Positions 32,165-40,160 of a stretch of DNA of 40,470 nt are shown here, in pieces. The notes beneath the pieces were generated by a model. That model was not told where the DNA came from and ran no database searches. It worked only from the letters and a program-made list of their open reading frames with translations. Position 1 is the first letter of the stretch. Every line of letters begins with the position of its first letter. The DNA comes from Dehalococcoidia bacterium (GTDB lineage: Bacteria; Chloroflexota; Dehalococcoidia; GIF9; AB-539-J10). Both the position numbers and the translations under genes were made by a program. The DNA is taken from positions 1 to 40,470 of the forward strand of contig PWZA01000057.1 in the NCBI GenBank assembly GCA_003567655.1, given 5' to 3'.

Positions 32165-32944
32165 ATGGGCAAACTGGACGGGAAAGTAGCGGTTGTGACC
32201 GGGGCGGCAAGAGGAATAGGCAGAGCCGACGCGCTGTTATTTGCCGAAGAGGGTGCTGCTGTCTTTGTAACCGATATTGACGAGGCGCCTTTGCTTGAGG
32301 TGATTAATGGAATCAGGGCGATGGGAGGCATAGCGGATGGCTGTGCAGGTGATGTGACAAACATCGATGATTGTCAGACTGTTATGGACAGGGCAGCCAA
32401 GGAATTCGGGGCTCTGGATGTTCTGGTCAACAATGCCGGGCTTACCCGAGATGCGCTTATCCATAAGATGACGGATGCTCAATGGGACTTATGTGTTGAT
32501 ATTAGTCTCAAAGGGACATTCAACTGTATCAGGGCAGCTTCGAAGTACATGTTGAAGGAAGGACACAATGGGAGGATAATCAACGTCGCCTCTGTGGCCG
32601 GTTTGATGGGCAACATTGGTCAGGTCAACTACTCTGCTGCTAAGTCAGGTCTTATCGGGCTAACGAAGACGGTGGCCAGGGAATGGGGACGCTTCGGTAT
32701 TACCTGCAATGTTATCGCCTACGGCTTCGTAGATACACGGTTGACTAGAGAGAAAGAGGATCAGCAGGAAGAGGTGTATGGAGAAGCTGTGGGCATACCT
32801 AAGAAGGTGAGGGATCTAGTCCTCCTGCAGGTGAAGCCCATGACACCTGAAGATGCTGCTAAGCCTGTGCTGTTCCTTGCTTCTGATGATGCGGCCTTTA
32901 TCACCGGACAGGTGCTGAATGTTTCTGCCGGGATCTATATGTGA
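32165..32944 (+). CDS. short-chain dehydrogenase/reductase (FabG-like)
   Basis: A 259-aa classical SDR. NAD(P)-binding TGAARGIGRADALLFAEEGA, NNAGLTRDALIHKM, catalytic Ser in NVASVAGL and YSAAKSG (Tyr, Lys) are complete. The Asp after the second beta strand (FVTDIDEAP) favours NAD over NADP. The likely role is oxidation of the 3-hydroxyacyl-CoA formed by the MaoC pair. AAGGAGG precedes the ATG. The C-terminal half has a small insertion, KEDQQEEVYGEAVGIPKKV, in the substrate-binding lid. Confidence 0.88.
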   Translation: MGKLDGKVAVVTGAARGIGRADALLFAEEGAAVFVTDIDEAPLLEVINGIRAMGGIADGCAGDVTNIDDCQTVMDRAAKEFGALDVLVNNAGLTRDALIHKMTDAQWDLCVDISLKGTFNCIRAASKYMLKEGHNGRIINVASVAGLMGNIGQVNYSAAKSGLIGLTKTVAREWGRFGITCNVIAYGFVDTRLTREKEDQQEEVYGEAVGIPKKVRDLVLLQVKPMTPEDAAKPVLFLASDDAAFITGQVLNVSAGIYM

Positions 32945-33039
32945 GATCGTTGATATGAGGCCACTGCTACTGCTGGTTGGGTGGGTGTGGCCTGTCTGTA
33001 CCGTGCAGACCCGGCAAGATCACGAGAGGGAGATGAACA

Positions 33040-33936
33040 ATGACCAGGAGGCTTAACGGCAGAGTGGCAATAGTAACCGGTGCCGGACGGGGCATCGGCA
33101 GGGGAGAAGCTTTGGCACTGGTATCGGAAGGTGCCAAAGTGGTTGTGAATGATCCGGGAGGTGAGGTTGATGGCTCAGGGGCATCGAAATCGCCGGCGGA
33201 CAATGTAGTGGCGGAGATCAGAGAATGCGGTGGACAGGCTGTTGCCAACTACGATTCGGTTGCTACTATGCCGGGTGCCGAGAGTGTTGTGAGGACTGCA
33301 ATGGACGCTTTCGGCAGACTTGATATTCTGGTTAACAATGCCGGGATCTTGCGTGATAGGATGGTTTTCAACATGAGTGAGGAGGAGTGGGATTCCGTGC
33401 TCAAAGTGCATCTCTATGGCCACTTCTACACAATAAGAGCAGCCAGTCCCTTATTCCGCGAGCAGAGATACGGGCGAATAGTAAACACATCATCTGTGGC
33501 GGGGCTCTACGCAACCACGTATGGACAGACTAATTATGGTACAGCCAAAGAGGGGATAGTCGGTTTGACGAGGAAGGTGGCTCGGGATATGGGCAGGTAC
33601 GGTGTGACCTGCAACTGCATTAGGCCCAGTGCCGGAACTCGGCTCACCCTGAGCGATGAGATGAGGAAGGCTCGCTCAGATGTCGTGGCAAAGTTTGAGA
33701 ATATGAAGCCTGAGGATATTGCACCTCTGGTGCTGTGGCTTGCTTCTGATGATGCTGCAAATGTCAACGGGCGGACATTCTACGTGGAGGCCGGTCAAAT
33801 TGGCCTTTACTCGGAGCCGTCATTGGAGAAGCAGTTGGTTAAGGCCGGGGGCTGGACTGTCGATGAACTCTTCATGTTCATGCCGTTGACAATGACGGGA
33901 GAACTGGTTAATCCCGACGCTCCCCAGCCGGAGTAG
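33040..33936 (+). CDS. short-chain dehydrogenase/reductase, 17-beta-HSD4/MFE-like
   Basis: A 298-aa SDR that resembles the dehydrogenase domain of peroxisomal multifunctional enzyme 2 and related actinobacterial proteins. It has TGAGRGIGRGEALALVSEGA, the long first insert DPGGEVDGSGASKSPADNVV, NNAGILRDRMVFNMSEEEWD, NTSSVAGLYATTYGQTNYGTAKEG (Ser, Tyr, Lys intact) and a C-terminal extension of about 45 residues after FYVEAGQIGLYSEP. The pattern suits bulky 3-hydroxyacyl-CoA substrates. Ribosome site GAGGGAG. Two SDRs in one cluster may act on opposite stereochemistry or on two different steps. Confidence 0.87.
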   Translation: MTRRLNGRVAIVTGAGRGIGRGEALALVSEGAKVVVNDPGGEVDGSGASKSPADNVVAEIRECGGQAVANYDSVATMPGAESVVRTAMDAFGRLDILVNNAGILRDRMVFNMSEEEWDSVLKVHLYGHFYTIRAASPLFREQRYGRIVNTSSVAGLYATTYGQTNYGTAKEGIVGLTRKVARDMGRYGVTCNCIRPSAGTRLTLSDEMRKARSDVVAKFENMKPEDIAPLVLWLASDDAANVNGRTFYVEAGQIGLYSEPSLEKQLVKAGGWTVDELFMFMPLTMTGELVNPDAPQPE

Positions 33937-34028
33937 GGGATTACCGTAGGCTGCTATCGGTCTGAGCCTGTGACTGGGTGTTTGGAAGAGGGTTTCCCGA
34001 TTGCGAGTGGACTCCCGCAAAGGAGAGA

Positions 34029-35231
34029 ATGGACTTCACACTGAGCGAGAGAGCACTAACGCTCAAGGAAGACATCCGCAAGTTCGCCGAGGCTGAGTTG
34101 CCTCCGGGCTGGAAGCGGAGCACCCTGATCGATGGAGAGTGCAGGGATTTTGAGTTCGAGATAGCTATCTCCCGGAAGCTGGCCCAAAGAGGTTGGCTTG
34201 TCATGAGCTGGCCAGAGGAATATGGCGGACGAGGTGCCTCTATCTGGGAGCAGACCGTATATGAGATGGAGGTGGGATACTGGGGTATACCTGGGGCATG
34301 GATGGGTATAAGCGGCACACAATGGGTGGGGCCATGCCTGATGATGTTCGGCACTGAAGAGCAGAAGGCAACCTATCTACCCTTGATTGCCTCGGGCGGG
34401 CGAGACGGTGTTTGGTGTACCTGTTACAGTGAACCAAATGCCGGTTCTGACTTTGCCAATCTTCAGACACGGGCGGAGAGGGAGGGAGACGGTTACGTCA
34501 TTGACGGCCAGAAGGTGTGGACGAGTGCTGCTCACCGTGCCAGATGGTGTTGGCTGGCCGCCAGGACCGATCACGATACAGCCAAGAAACACCACGGAAT
34601 CAGCATTTTCATAGTGGACATGAAGAGCCCGGGCGTTACTGTAAATCCTATACTCAACTACTACGGACGGCACCACTTCAATGAGGTGTTCTTCGACAGC
34701 GTGAGGGTGCCGGCCTCAAGTCTGGTCGGAGAGGAGGACAGAGGCTGGTATCTTCTGATGCAGGCGCTGGCGTTTGAGCGGCGCAGCACGGCGCCTACAA
34801 CCTACGGGCATTTCAGGAGGGTGCTGGAGGAGTTGGCCGAGTATGCCGCTAAGACCGAGTGTGGGGGCCAGCAGTTAGCTCAGAATCCCCTTATACGGTT
34901 CAAGTTATCGAGTCTTGCTGTCGACCTTGAAGTGCTGAAGATGTTTGCCTTCCAGCTTGCCTGGCGCATAGACCAGGGGCAGATCCCCGCCTATGAGTCT
35001 TCCAGGAACAAGGTCATGAGCGACGAAGTGATGAGACGAGTTGCTATTACAGGGATGGAACTCCTCGGGATGTACTCTCAGGTGGATCCCGATTCTGACT
35101 GGGCGAGACTTGGTGGCTCTATACAGGGTGCTTATCTCGGGTTCCCGGGTCAGGCAATAGCAGCTGGCACTGCTGAAATAGAGAGGAGCATAATCGCGAG
35201 ATTCGGACTCGGTCTACCGAAGTCATACTGA
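34029..35231 (+). CDS. acyl-CoA dehydrogenase (first of a pair)
   Basis: A 400-aa FAD-dependent acyl-CoA dehydrogenase. The N-terminal helical domain starts MDFTLSERALTLKEDIRKFA. The mid beta-domain has WCTCYSEPNAGSDFANLQTRA and IDGQKVWTSAAHRARW (FAD contacts). The C-terminal domain begins near LAFERRSTAPTTYG and ends GFPGQAIAAGTAEIERSIIARFGLGLP, typical for the larger partner of heteromeric enzymes such as FadE26-type proteins. The track start 33978 has extra residues; ATG 34029 after AAAGGAGA is preferred. The second dehydrogenase follows after 108 bases. Confidence 0.88.
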   Translation: MDFTLSERALTLKEDIRKFAEAELPPGWKRSTLIDGECRDFEFEIAISRKLAQRGWLVMSWPEEYGGRGASIWEQTVYEMEVGYWGIPGAWMGISGTQWVGPCLMMFGTEEQKATYLPLIASGGRDGVWCTCYSEPNAGSDFANLQTRAEREGDGYVIDGQKVWTSAAHRARWCWLAARTDHDTAKKHHGISIFIVDMKSPGVTVNPILNYYGRHHFNEVFFDSVRVPASSLVGEEDRGWYLLMQALAFERRSTAPTTYGHFRRVLEELAEYAAKTECGGQQLAQNPLIRFKLSSLAVDLEVLKMFAFQLAWRIDQGQIPAYESSRNKVMSDEVMRRVAITGMELLGMYSQVDPDSDWARLGGSIQGAYLGFPGQAIAAGTAEIERSIIARFGLGLPKSY

Positions 35232-35339
35232 CGCATAGTAGAGATAGCTTCACGGGTCACCGCAGCCTTAGGCAGCGTGGCGATCCGGACTCTATGAAAT
35301 TGCGGGTCAGGCACAGGTAGATTTCTCTGCGAGGTTAGC

Positions 35340-36473
35340 ATGGACTTCAGCTTCACAGAAGGTCAGGAGATGCTGCGGACTCTGGCCAATGATTTTCTGG
35401 CAAAGGAGTGCTCCAAGGCCAGAGTGAGAGATCTGGACAAGGACGAGAGAGGCTATGATCCGCGATTGTGGCGCAGCATGGCAGAGTTAGGCTGGATGGG
35501 GCTTGTGTTTCCGGAAGAATACGGGGGCATGAACGCCGGCTTCATAGACCTGGTTGTCCTGATGGAGGAGATGGGAAGGTGTATCGTGCCCGGCCCGTTC
35601 TTCTCCACCATAGCTCTATGTGCCCTGCCTCTGCTTGAGTACGGCAGCGATGCGCAGAGAGAGGAGTTCCTACCGCGGATTGCCAGAGGTGAGTCTATAT
35701 GGGCCTTTGCTGTTGCCGAGCCTGCCGGGGGGTACAACGCTTCCCAGGTGCAGCTCAGAGCTGCTCGTGAGGGTGCAGACTATGTTATCCAGGGGTGTAA
35801 GATGTTCGTCGCAGACGCCGACGAAGCGGATCACATCCTGCTGGTAGGGAGGACGACAGATGGGAAGACGCCCGAGGACGGGATCACGTTGTTCATCGTT
35901 GAGCGCGGTGAGCCGAATGTGCAGGTCGAGCCGATTCCCATTATCGGTGGTGACAGGCAGTTCAGAGTCAGCTTCAATGGCTTAGCAGTGCCCGAGTGTA
36001 GTGTGCTGGGGTCGCCGGGCAAGGGCTGGCAGATTGTGGATTTCATACTCCAGCGGGCAGCCGTGCTGAAGTGTGCCGAGATATCCGGAGCCTGTCGAGC
36101 CGTTCTTGATATGACCAGCAACTATGCTAAGGAGCGCATTCAGTTTGAGCGCCCGATCGGCTCTTTTCAGGCGATACAGCATAAGCTGGCGGACATGCTC
36201 ATAGATACGGATGCTGTGCGGTATCTGCTCTACCAGGCGGCCTGGGGTATAAGCACCGGTTCTCCGTCAGCCTGTAATATTGCTGCTGCCAAGGCAAAAG
36301 CTAATGAGGCTTATCAGCGAATCTGTATTGAAGCTATCACTGCTCACGGAGCTATTGGATTCACCTTGGACCATGATCTCGGGCTCTACTATCGCCGTGT
36401 CAAAGCGGCGCAGTTTGCCGGTGGCGATACTGACCTTCATATGGATGCGATAGCAGCTTACCTCGGGCTCTAG
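35340..36473 (+). CDS. acyl-CoA dehydrogenase (second of a pair)
   Basis: A 377-aa acyl-CoA dehydrogenase. It has MDFSFTEGQEMLRTLANDFL, LGWMGLVFPEEYGGMNAG, AVAEPAGGYNASQVQLRA in the beta-domain, and RIQFERPIGSFQAIQHKLADM with the C-terminal TAHGAIGFTLDHDLGLYYRRVKAAQFAGGD. The beta-domain lacks the usual E-x-x-AGSD motif, as often in the smaller partner of alpha2-beta2 enzymes, where FAD sites are formed between unlike subunits. The pair therefore likely forms one heterotetramer. A modest ribosome site (GAGG) precedes the ATG. It is the last gene of the long acyl-CoA block. Confidence 0.87.
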   Translation: MDFSFTEGQEMLRTLANDFLAKECSKARVRDLDKDERGYDPRLWRSMAELGWMGLVFPEEYGGMNAGFIDLVVLMEEMGRCIVPGPFFSTIALCALPLLEYGSDAQREEFLPRIARGESIWAFAVAEPAGGYNASQVQLRAAREGADYVIQGCKMFVADADEADHILLVGRTTDGKTPEDGITLFIVERGEPNVQVEPIPIIGGDRQFRVSFNGLAVPECSVLGSPGKGWQIVDFILQRAAVLKCAEISGACRAVLDMTSNYAKERIQFERPIGSFQAIQHKLADMLIDTDAVRYLLYQAAWGISTGSPSACNIAAAKAKANEAYQRICIEAITAHGAIGFTLDHDLGLYYRRVKAAQFAGGDTDLHMDAIAAYLGL

Positions 36474-37083
36474 TCTTGTTGTATGACAGGGGCAGTTCAT
36501 CACGAGCATTCCAGACCATTACGTCTGCCAACGACTAGGTGTCCCATAAGCTCACCTTGGCTCTAAGTCTTCAGTCTTCCTCAGGGTCTCAGTTATCTGG
36601 AGTCGGCTCTTTGAGAAGGCTACGGGGTGGCATCACAAGAAGGAACTGGACTCGTGGCGAAGATACGATCGACCCTGAGCGGTACTCTGGATGCTCAGGG
36701 CTCTAAGGTACTGAACAAGTACACAAAGGTGGACAGATAGGTTCATCCTGTGATATCATGTAGTAGCTTATGATCAGGGAAGGAGGGATGAAGTCTCACA
36801 AGGAGGGTAACACAGTCTATGCCGCAGGCAGGCTCAGTACTATGAGTAATCATGAGTCTGCTGTGATGCAATTGAGAGACATAAGCTTGCTATTCTGTTC
36901 ATAATGCGCTGTTCATTTTCTCTTATGTTGATCCCCGAGGCCATTCAGAAGGCCGATACCAAACTGCGCCTCCATTACTGACACTGCGCTCTGCACCCGT
37001 ATTAGGTTACAAGTGGATTCTGTTCTGTTCAGCGTAAGAGCATCTGGCGGTAGCGTGTCAGATGAAAGGAGGATTGTACCAGC
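36474..37083. other. intergenic region, about 610 bases, no supported gene
   Basis: This is the longest gap in the window and separates the acyl-CoA block from the methyltransferase cluster. I find no conserved ORF. An ATG at 36788 opens 38 codons, but its GGAGG is only one base away from the ATG and the peptide resembles nothing known. Just before the next gene CATCTG...CAGATG could form a weak hairpin. No cobalamin riboswitch box was found by eye. Confidence 0.4.
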
Positions 37084-37767
37084 ATGATCGTCACCGATGA
37101 GAGAGGTGGGGTGGATGTTGAGATCGACAAGAGTCAGGTATGTCACTTTATTGGTTATGACGATAACCACAAACTGTCGGCGCGCATTTCATCCCTAGTG
37201 GATGACTATGCCAAGAATGCTCAGCAACTGATCAACCCGCTGTACTCTTATGTAATCAAGGATGTGGAGTGGGCTCGGGGATCTATCGCCTTCATTGAAG
37301 ATTCGATAATATTTAAGAGCAAGATTGTTGTTCAGCTATTAGAGCAATGCAAGCAGGTCGCCATATTTGTTGTTACGATAGGCAAGTACCTTGAGGATAC
37401 GGCATGGCAGCTGTCCCGAGACGGACTGATTCTCCAGGCCACTGTTCTGGATGCGGTAGGTTCAGATGCTGTTGAGAAGGCGGCGGATCGCGTGCAGGAC
37501 AAGATAAGAGAGGCAGCAAGATCTGACGGACTGGTCATAAGTCGACGCTTCAGTCCGGGCTACTGTGACTGGAATATAGGCCAGCAGCGGATGATCTTCC
37601 ATGCCTTGACCGGGCATGCGTTAGGGGTTCGTTTGACTGGAGAGTGTTTGATGATTCCCCAGAAGTCAATTTCCGGCATTGTCGGTATCGGATCGCCAAG
37701 CAGCAATGTGGAGAATTACAACCCCTGCCAGTTCTGTAATAAAGAAGATTGTCCCGGAAGGAGGTAA
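37084..37767 (+). CDS. stand-alone methionine synthase activation domain-like protein
   Basis: A 227-aa protein like the C-terminal AdoMet-binding (activation) domain of cobalamin methionine synthase MetH, but free-standing. The AdoMet-binding region is SRRFSPGYCDWNIGQQRMIF, followed by GVRLTGECLMIPQKSISGIVGIG as in the family. The C-terminus ends with CQFCNKEDCPGRR, a Cys cluster not in MetH that is common in the stand-alone form and may bind a metal. In MetH this domain helps re-methylate oxidised cob(II)alamin with AdoMet and an electron donor. In this cluster it probably reactivates the corrinoid protein encoded downstream. Ribosome site AAAGGAGG lies 11 bases before the ATG. Confidence 0.85.
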   Translation: MIVTDERGGVDVEIDKSQVCHFIGYDDNHKLSARISSLVDDYAKNAQQLINPLYSYVIKDVEWARGSIAFIEDSIIFKSKIVVQLLEQCKQVAIFVVTIGKYLEDTAWQLSRDGLILQATVLDAVGSDAVEKAADRVQDKIREAARSDGLVISRRFSPGYCDWNIGQQRMIFHALTGHALGVRLTGECLMIPQKSISGIVGIGSPSSNVENYNPCQFCNKEDCPGRR

Positions 37768-37778
37768 GGTCGTAGAGA

Positions 37779-39218
37779 ATGGCCCGCAAAGGATTGGATG
37801 GAGGCAGTTTCAAGGTTCTGGATGAAGAATCTATATTTAAGGTGCATCAGACTGCGATGCAGGTGATTGAGGAGGTGGGATTTGAGGTGCAGTCGGACAC
37901 AGCCCTGGGGCTTTTCGAGGGGGCAGGAGCCACAGTAGACCGCGGGAAGTACCTGGTGAGGATGAAGGAAAGCAAGGTCAAGGAGCTTATCGATGCGGCT
38001 CCATCCGAGATCAGGCTTTGCGGACAGGACTCGGCACACGATCTTACGCTGGGTGGCCGACGTGTTTACGCGGGAACAGGCGGCACAGCTCTCCATGTTT
38101 ATGACCCTCGAGCTAACCAGACGAGACTGGCCAGCATGGACGATCTGAGATGCATCGCCCGGCTGGTTAATCGACTGGATAACATTCACTTGTTTATGTT
38201 ACCTACTTATCCCAATGAGTTGCCTGTGGAGAAGGTGGATGTGAACCGCTTCTTTGCCGGACTGGACAATACTACCAAGCATGTTATGGGAGGCGTCTAT
38301 ACTCTGGATGGAGTGAAGAGTGTGATACGGATGGCGGAGATGGTCGCGGGTTCGGACGAGGCACTCCGGGAGCGGCCTCTCATCTCGATGATATCCTGCA
38401 GTATCAGTCCGTTCAGGATGGATAGTACATATGGTGACCTGTTGGTGACGATTGCCAGAAAAGGCATACCCGTCGCCTGCCCCGCAGAGCCTCTGTGTGG
38501 TGCCACTTCGCCTGTTACACTGGCCGCGAACCTGGTGGTGCAAACGGTGGACTCACTGATGGGGGTAATGCTCACCCAGATTGCGAACCCGGGCACCCCC
38601 GTTATCTTTGGCTCGGTGGCCACCAGCACAGATCTCAGGAACCTCAGATATCTCGCTGGTTCGGTAGAAATGGGTCTGATCAATGCTGCCGGTGCCCAGA
38701 TGGCTCAGTTCTATCGGCTTCCCTTCTATGCGACTGGAGGCATGACGGATTCGAAGACTCTCGATGCTCAGTGTGGCTACGAAACGGCTCTCACCGCTCA
38801 GCTATGTGCCCTTGCTGGAGCGAACTTCATACACGACGCTGCCGGGTTAATGGAATTCGCCATGACCGTGTGTTACGAGAAATACGTCATAGACAACGAA
38901 ATACTGGGTATGGTGATGAGGAGTGTGGAAGGGATCAGAGTGGATGATGAGACCCTTGCCTTCGACCTGATAAAGCAGGCAGGACCAGGGGGCAATTTCG
39001 TAGCTGCCAGGCATACAAGACGATTCATGCGCTCAGAGCATTACCAGCCTACCGTCAGTGATCGGCTAAGCAGGGAGGACTGGGAAACTAATGGAGGCTT
39101 GAATACCTGGGAGAGGGCGGCGAAGGTGGTGGAGGATCTGCTGGCAGGTGAGGGGCACAGCCTTCCTGATGCAGTGAGACAACAGGTGCTTGCAGAAATG
39201 AAGGACATAGTGGATTGA
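37779..39218 (+). CDS. MttB-family (non-pyrrolysine) methylamine:corrinoid methyltransferase
   Basis: A 479-aa protein of the trimethylamine methyltransferase superfamily. Typical segments: VLDEESIFKVHQTAMQVIEEVGFEV at the N-terminus, YAGTGGTALHVYDP, FMLPTYPNELP, VACPAEPLCGATSPVTLA, GLINAAGAQMAQFYRLPFYATGGMTDSK, and FIHDAAGLMEFAMTVCYEKYVIDNE. The reading frame is open throughout with no internal TAG, so it is a pyrrolysine-free homologue, a class that includes glycine-betaine and other quaternary-amine demethylases. The methyl donor here is unknown. AAGGAGG precedes the ATG, and the MtrH-like gene follows after 3 bases. Confidence 0.9.
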   Translation: MARKGLDGGSFKVLDEESIFKVHQTAMQVIEEVGFEVQSDTALGLFEGAGATVDRGKYLVRMKESKVKELIDAAPSEIRLCGQDSAHDLTLGGRRVYAGTGGTALHVYDPRANQTRLASMDDLRCIARLVNRLDNIHLFMLPTYPNELPVEKVDVNRFFAGLDNTTKHVMGGVYTLDGVKSVIRMAEMVAGSDEALRERPLISMISCSISPFRMDSTYGDLLVTIARKGIPVACPAEPLCGATSPVTLAANLVVQTVDSLMGVMLTQIANPGTPVIFGSVATSTDLRNLRYLAGSVEMGLINAAGAQMAQFYRLPFYATGGMTDSKTLDAQCGYETALTAQLCALAGANFIHDAAGLMEFAMTVCYEKYVIDNEILGMVMRSVEGIRVDDETLAFDLIKQAGPGGNFVAARHTRRFMRSEHYQPTVSDRLSREDWETNGGLNTWERAAKVVEDLLAGEGHSLPDAVRQQVLAEMKDIVD

Positions 39219-39221
39219 GAT

Positions 39222-40031
39222 ATGCTTGTAATAGGAGAGAATATAAACGCATCAAACAAGTCAGTTGCCGAGGCTATCGATAAGCGGGATGAGGCCTTCC
39301 TGGTAGATCTGGCCAAGGCTCAGGCATCGGCAGGAGCTGATTTCATCGATGTAAACGCGGGTAGTGGTCACGGTTCGGCCAAGAAGGCAATCGAAGATGT
39401 TCGTTGGCTCATGAGAATCGTCCAGTATGCTATTGAGAAGCCCTTGGCGGTTGACAGCGATTCTGCAGAGGTCATCGAGGCTGCCATAAGCGAATACAGC
39501 GGTGAGAGCCTGATAGTTAACTCCGTCACCGCAGAGCCAGCGAGGTTGGAAGCTATAGGGCCATTGGTGGCTGAGCGGCAGGCCCGAGTGATAGCGCTAG
39601 CCATGGGGACAGACGGGATACCGGCCAGCAAAGAAGAGCGTCTGGCAGCCTGTGAACGGATCATGACATACCTCACTGGTCTTGGCATCGAGCCTAAACA
39701 GGTGATGTTCGACCCTCTCGTGTTGCCTATCGCCGTGGATACGCGTCAGGGCTTGGTTACACTGAAAACCGTCGAAGAAATAAAGTCGCGCTATCCTGAT
39801 GCCGGGGTGGTAATGGGTTTGAGCAATATCTCCTATGGCCTCCCCAAGAGGAAGCTGGTTAACCGGGCCTTTCTTGTAATGGCTGCTTATGCAGGTCTGG
39901 ATGCAGTAATCACTGATCCGCTGGACAGCAAAGCAATGAGCCTTGTCAAGGTGGCTGAGATGTTGATGGGTAGTGATCCCTCATGCAGGGGATATCTGAG
40001 GGCTCACAGGAGAGGCGACATAGTAGACTGA
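39222..40031 (+). CDS. MtrH/AcsE-like methyltetrahydrofolate:corrinoid methyltransferase
   Basis: A 269-aa pterin-binding TIM-barrel. The N-terminus MLVIGENINASNKSVAEAI, ADFIDVNAGSG (pterin-binding Asp/Asn), PLAVDSDSAEVIEAAI, VMFDPLVLPIAVD and GVVMGLSNISYGLPKRKLVNRAFL are all diagnostic. It would accept the methyl group from the corrinoid protein and place it on tetrahydrofolate, or run in reverse. It is packed 3 bases after mttB, so the two are probably translated together. A MetH role is excluded by lack of the homocysteine domain. Confidence 0.9.
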   Translation: MLVIGENINASNKSVAEAIDKRDEAFLVDLAKAQASAGADFIDVNAGSGHGSAKKAIEDVRWLMRIVQYAIEKPLAVDSDSAEVIEAAISEYSGESLIVNSVTAEPARLEAIGPLVAERQARVIALAMGTDGIPASKEERLAACERIMTYLTGLGIEPKQVMFDPLVLPIAVDTRQGLVTLKTVEEIKSRYPDAGVVMGLSNISYGLPKRKLVNRAFLVMAAYAGLDAVITDPLDSKAMSLVKVAEMLMGSDPSCRGYLRAHRRGDIVD

Positions 40032-40160
40032 ACCCGGCTCAGTTTTTCTAGGGTCTGCTTGAGACGTGCGGAATTCTGTAACGGAGTCGGTCTAGCTTGC
40101 ATGATGCTCGATGTACAGGGCAATGCAGTGTATTAATATGATTGAAACTGGAGGACAAGA

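Noticed and set aside
36788-36904. 38-codon ORF starting at ATG after GGAGG
   Set aside because: The ribosome site is only one base from the ATG and the peptide has no recognisable motif.
36474-37083. Cobalamin riboswitch upstream of the methyltransferase cluster
   Set aside because: No B12-box (GCCACTG-like) or recognisable fold was found by eye.
37779-39218. Pyrrolysine-containing MttB
   Set aside because: The frame is open with no internal TAG, and no pyl genes are seen, so this is the non-Pyl type.
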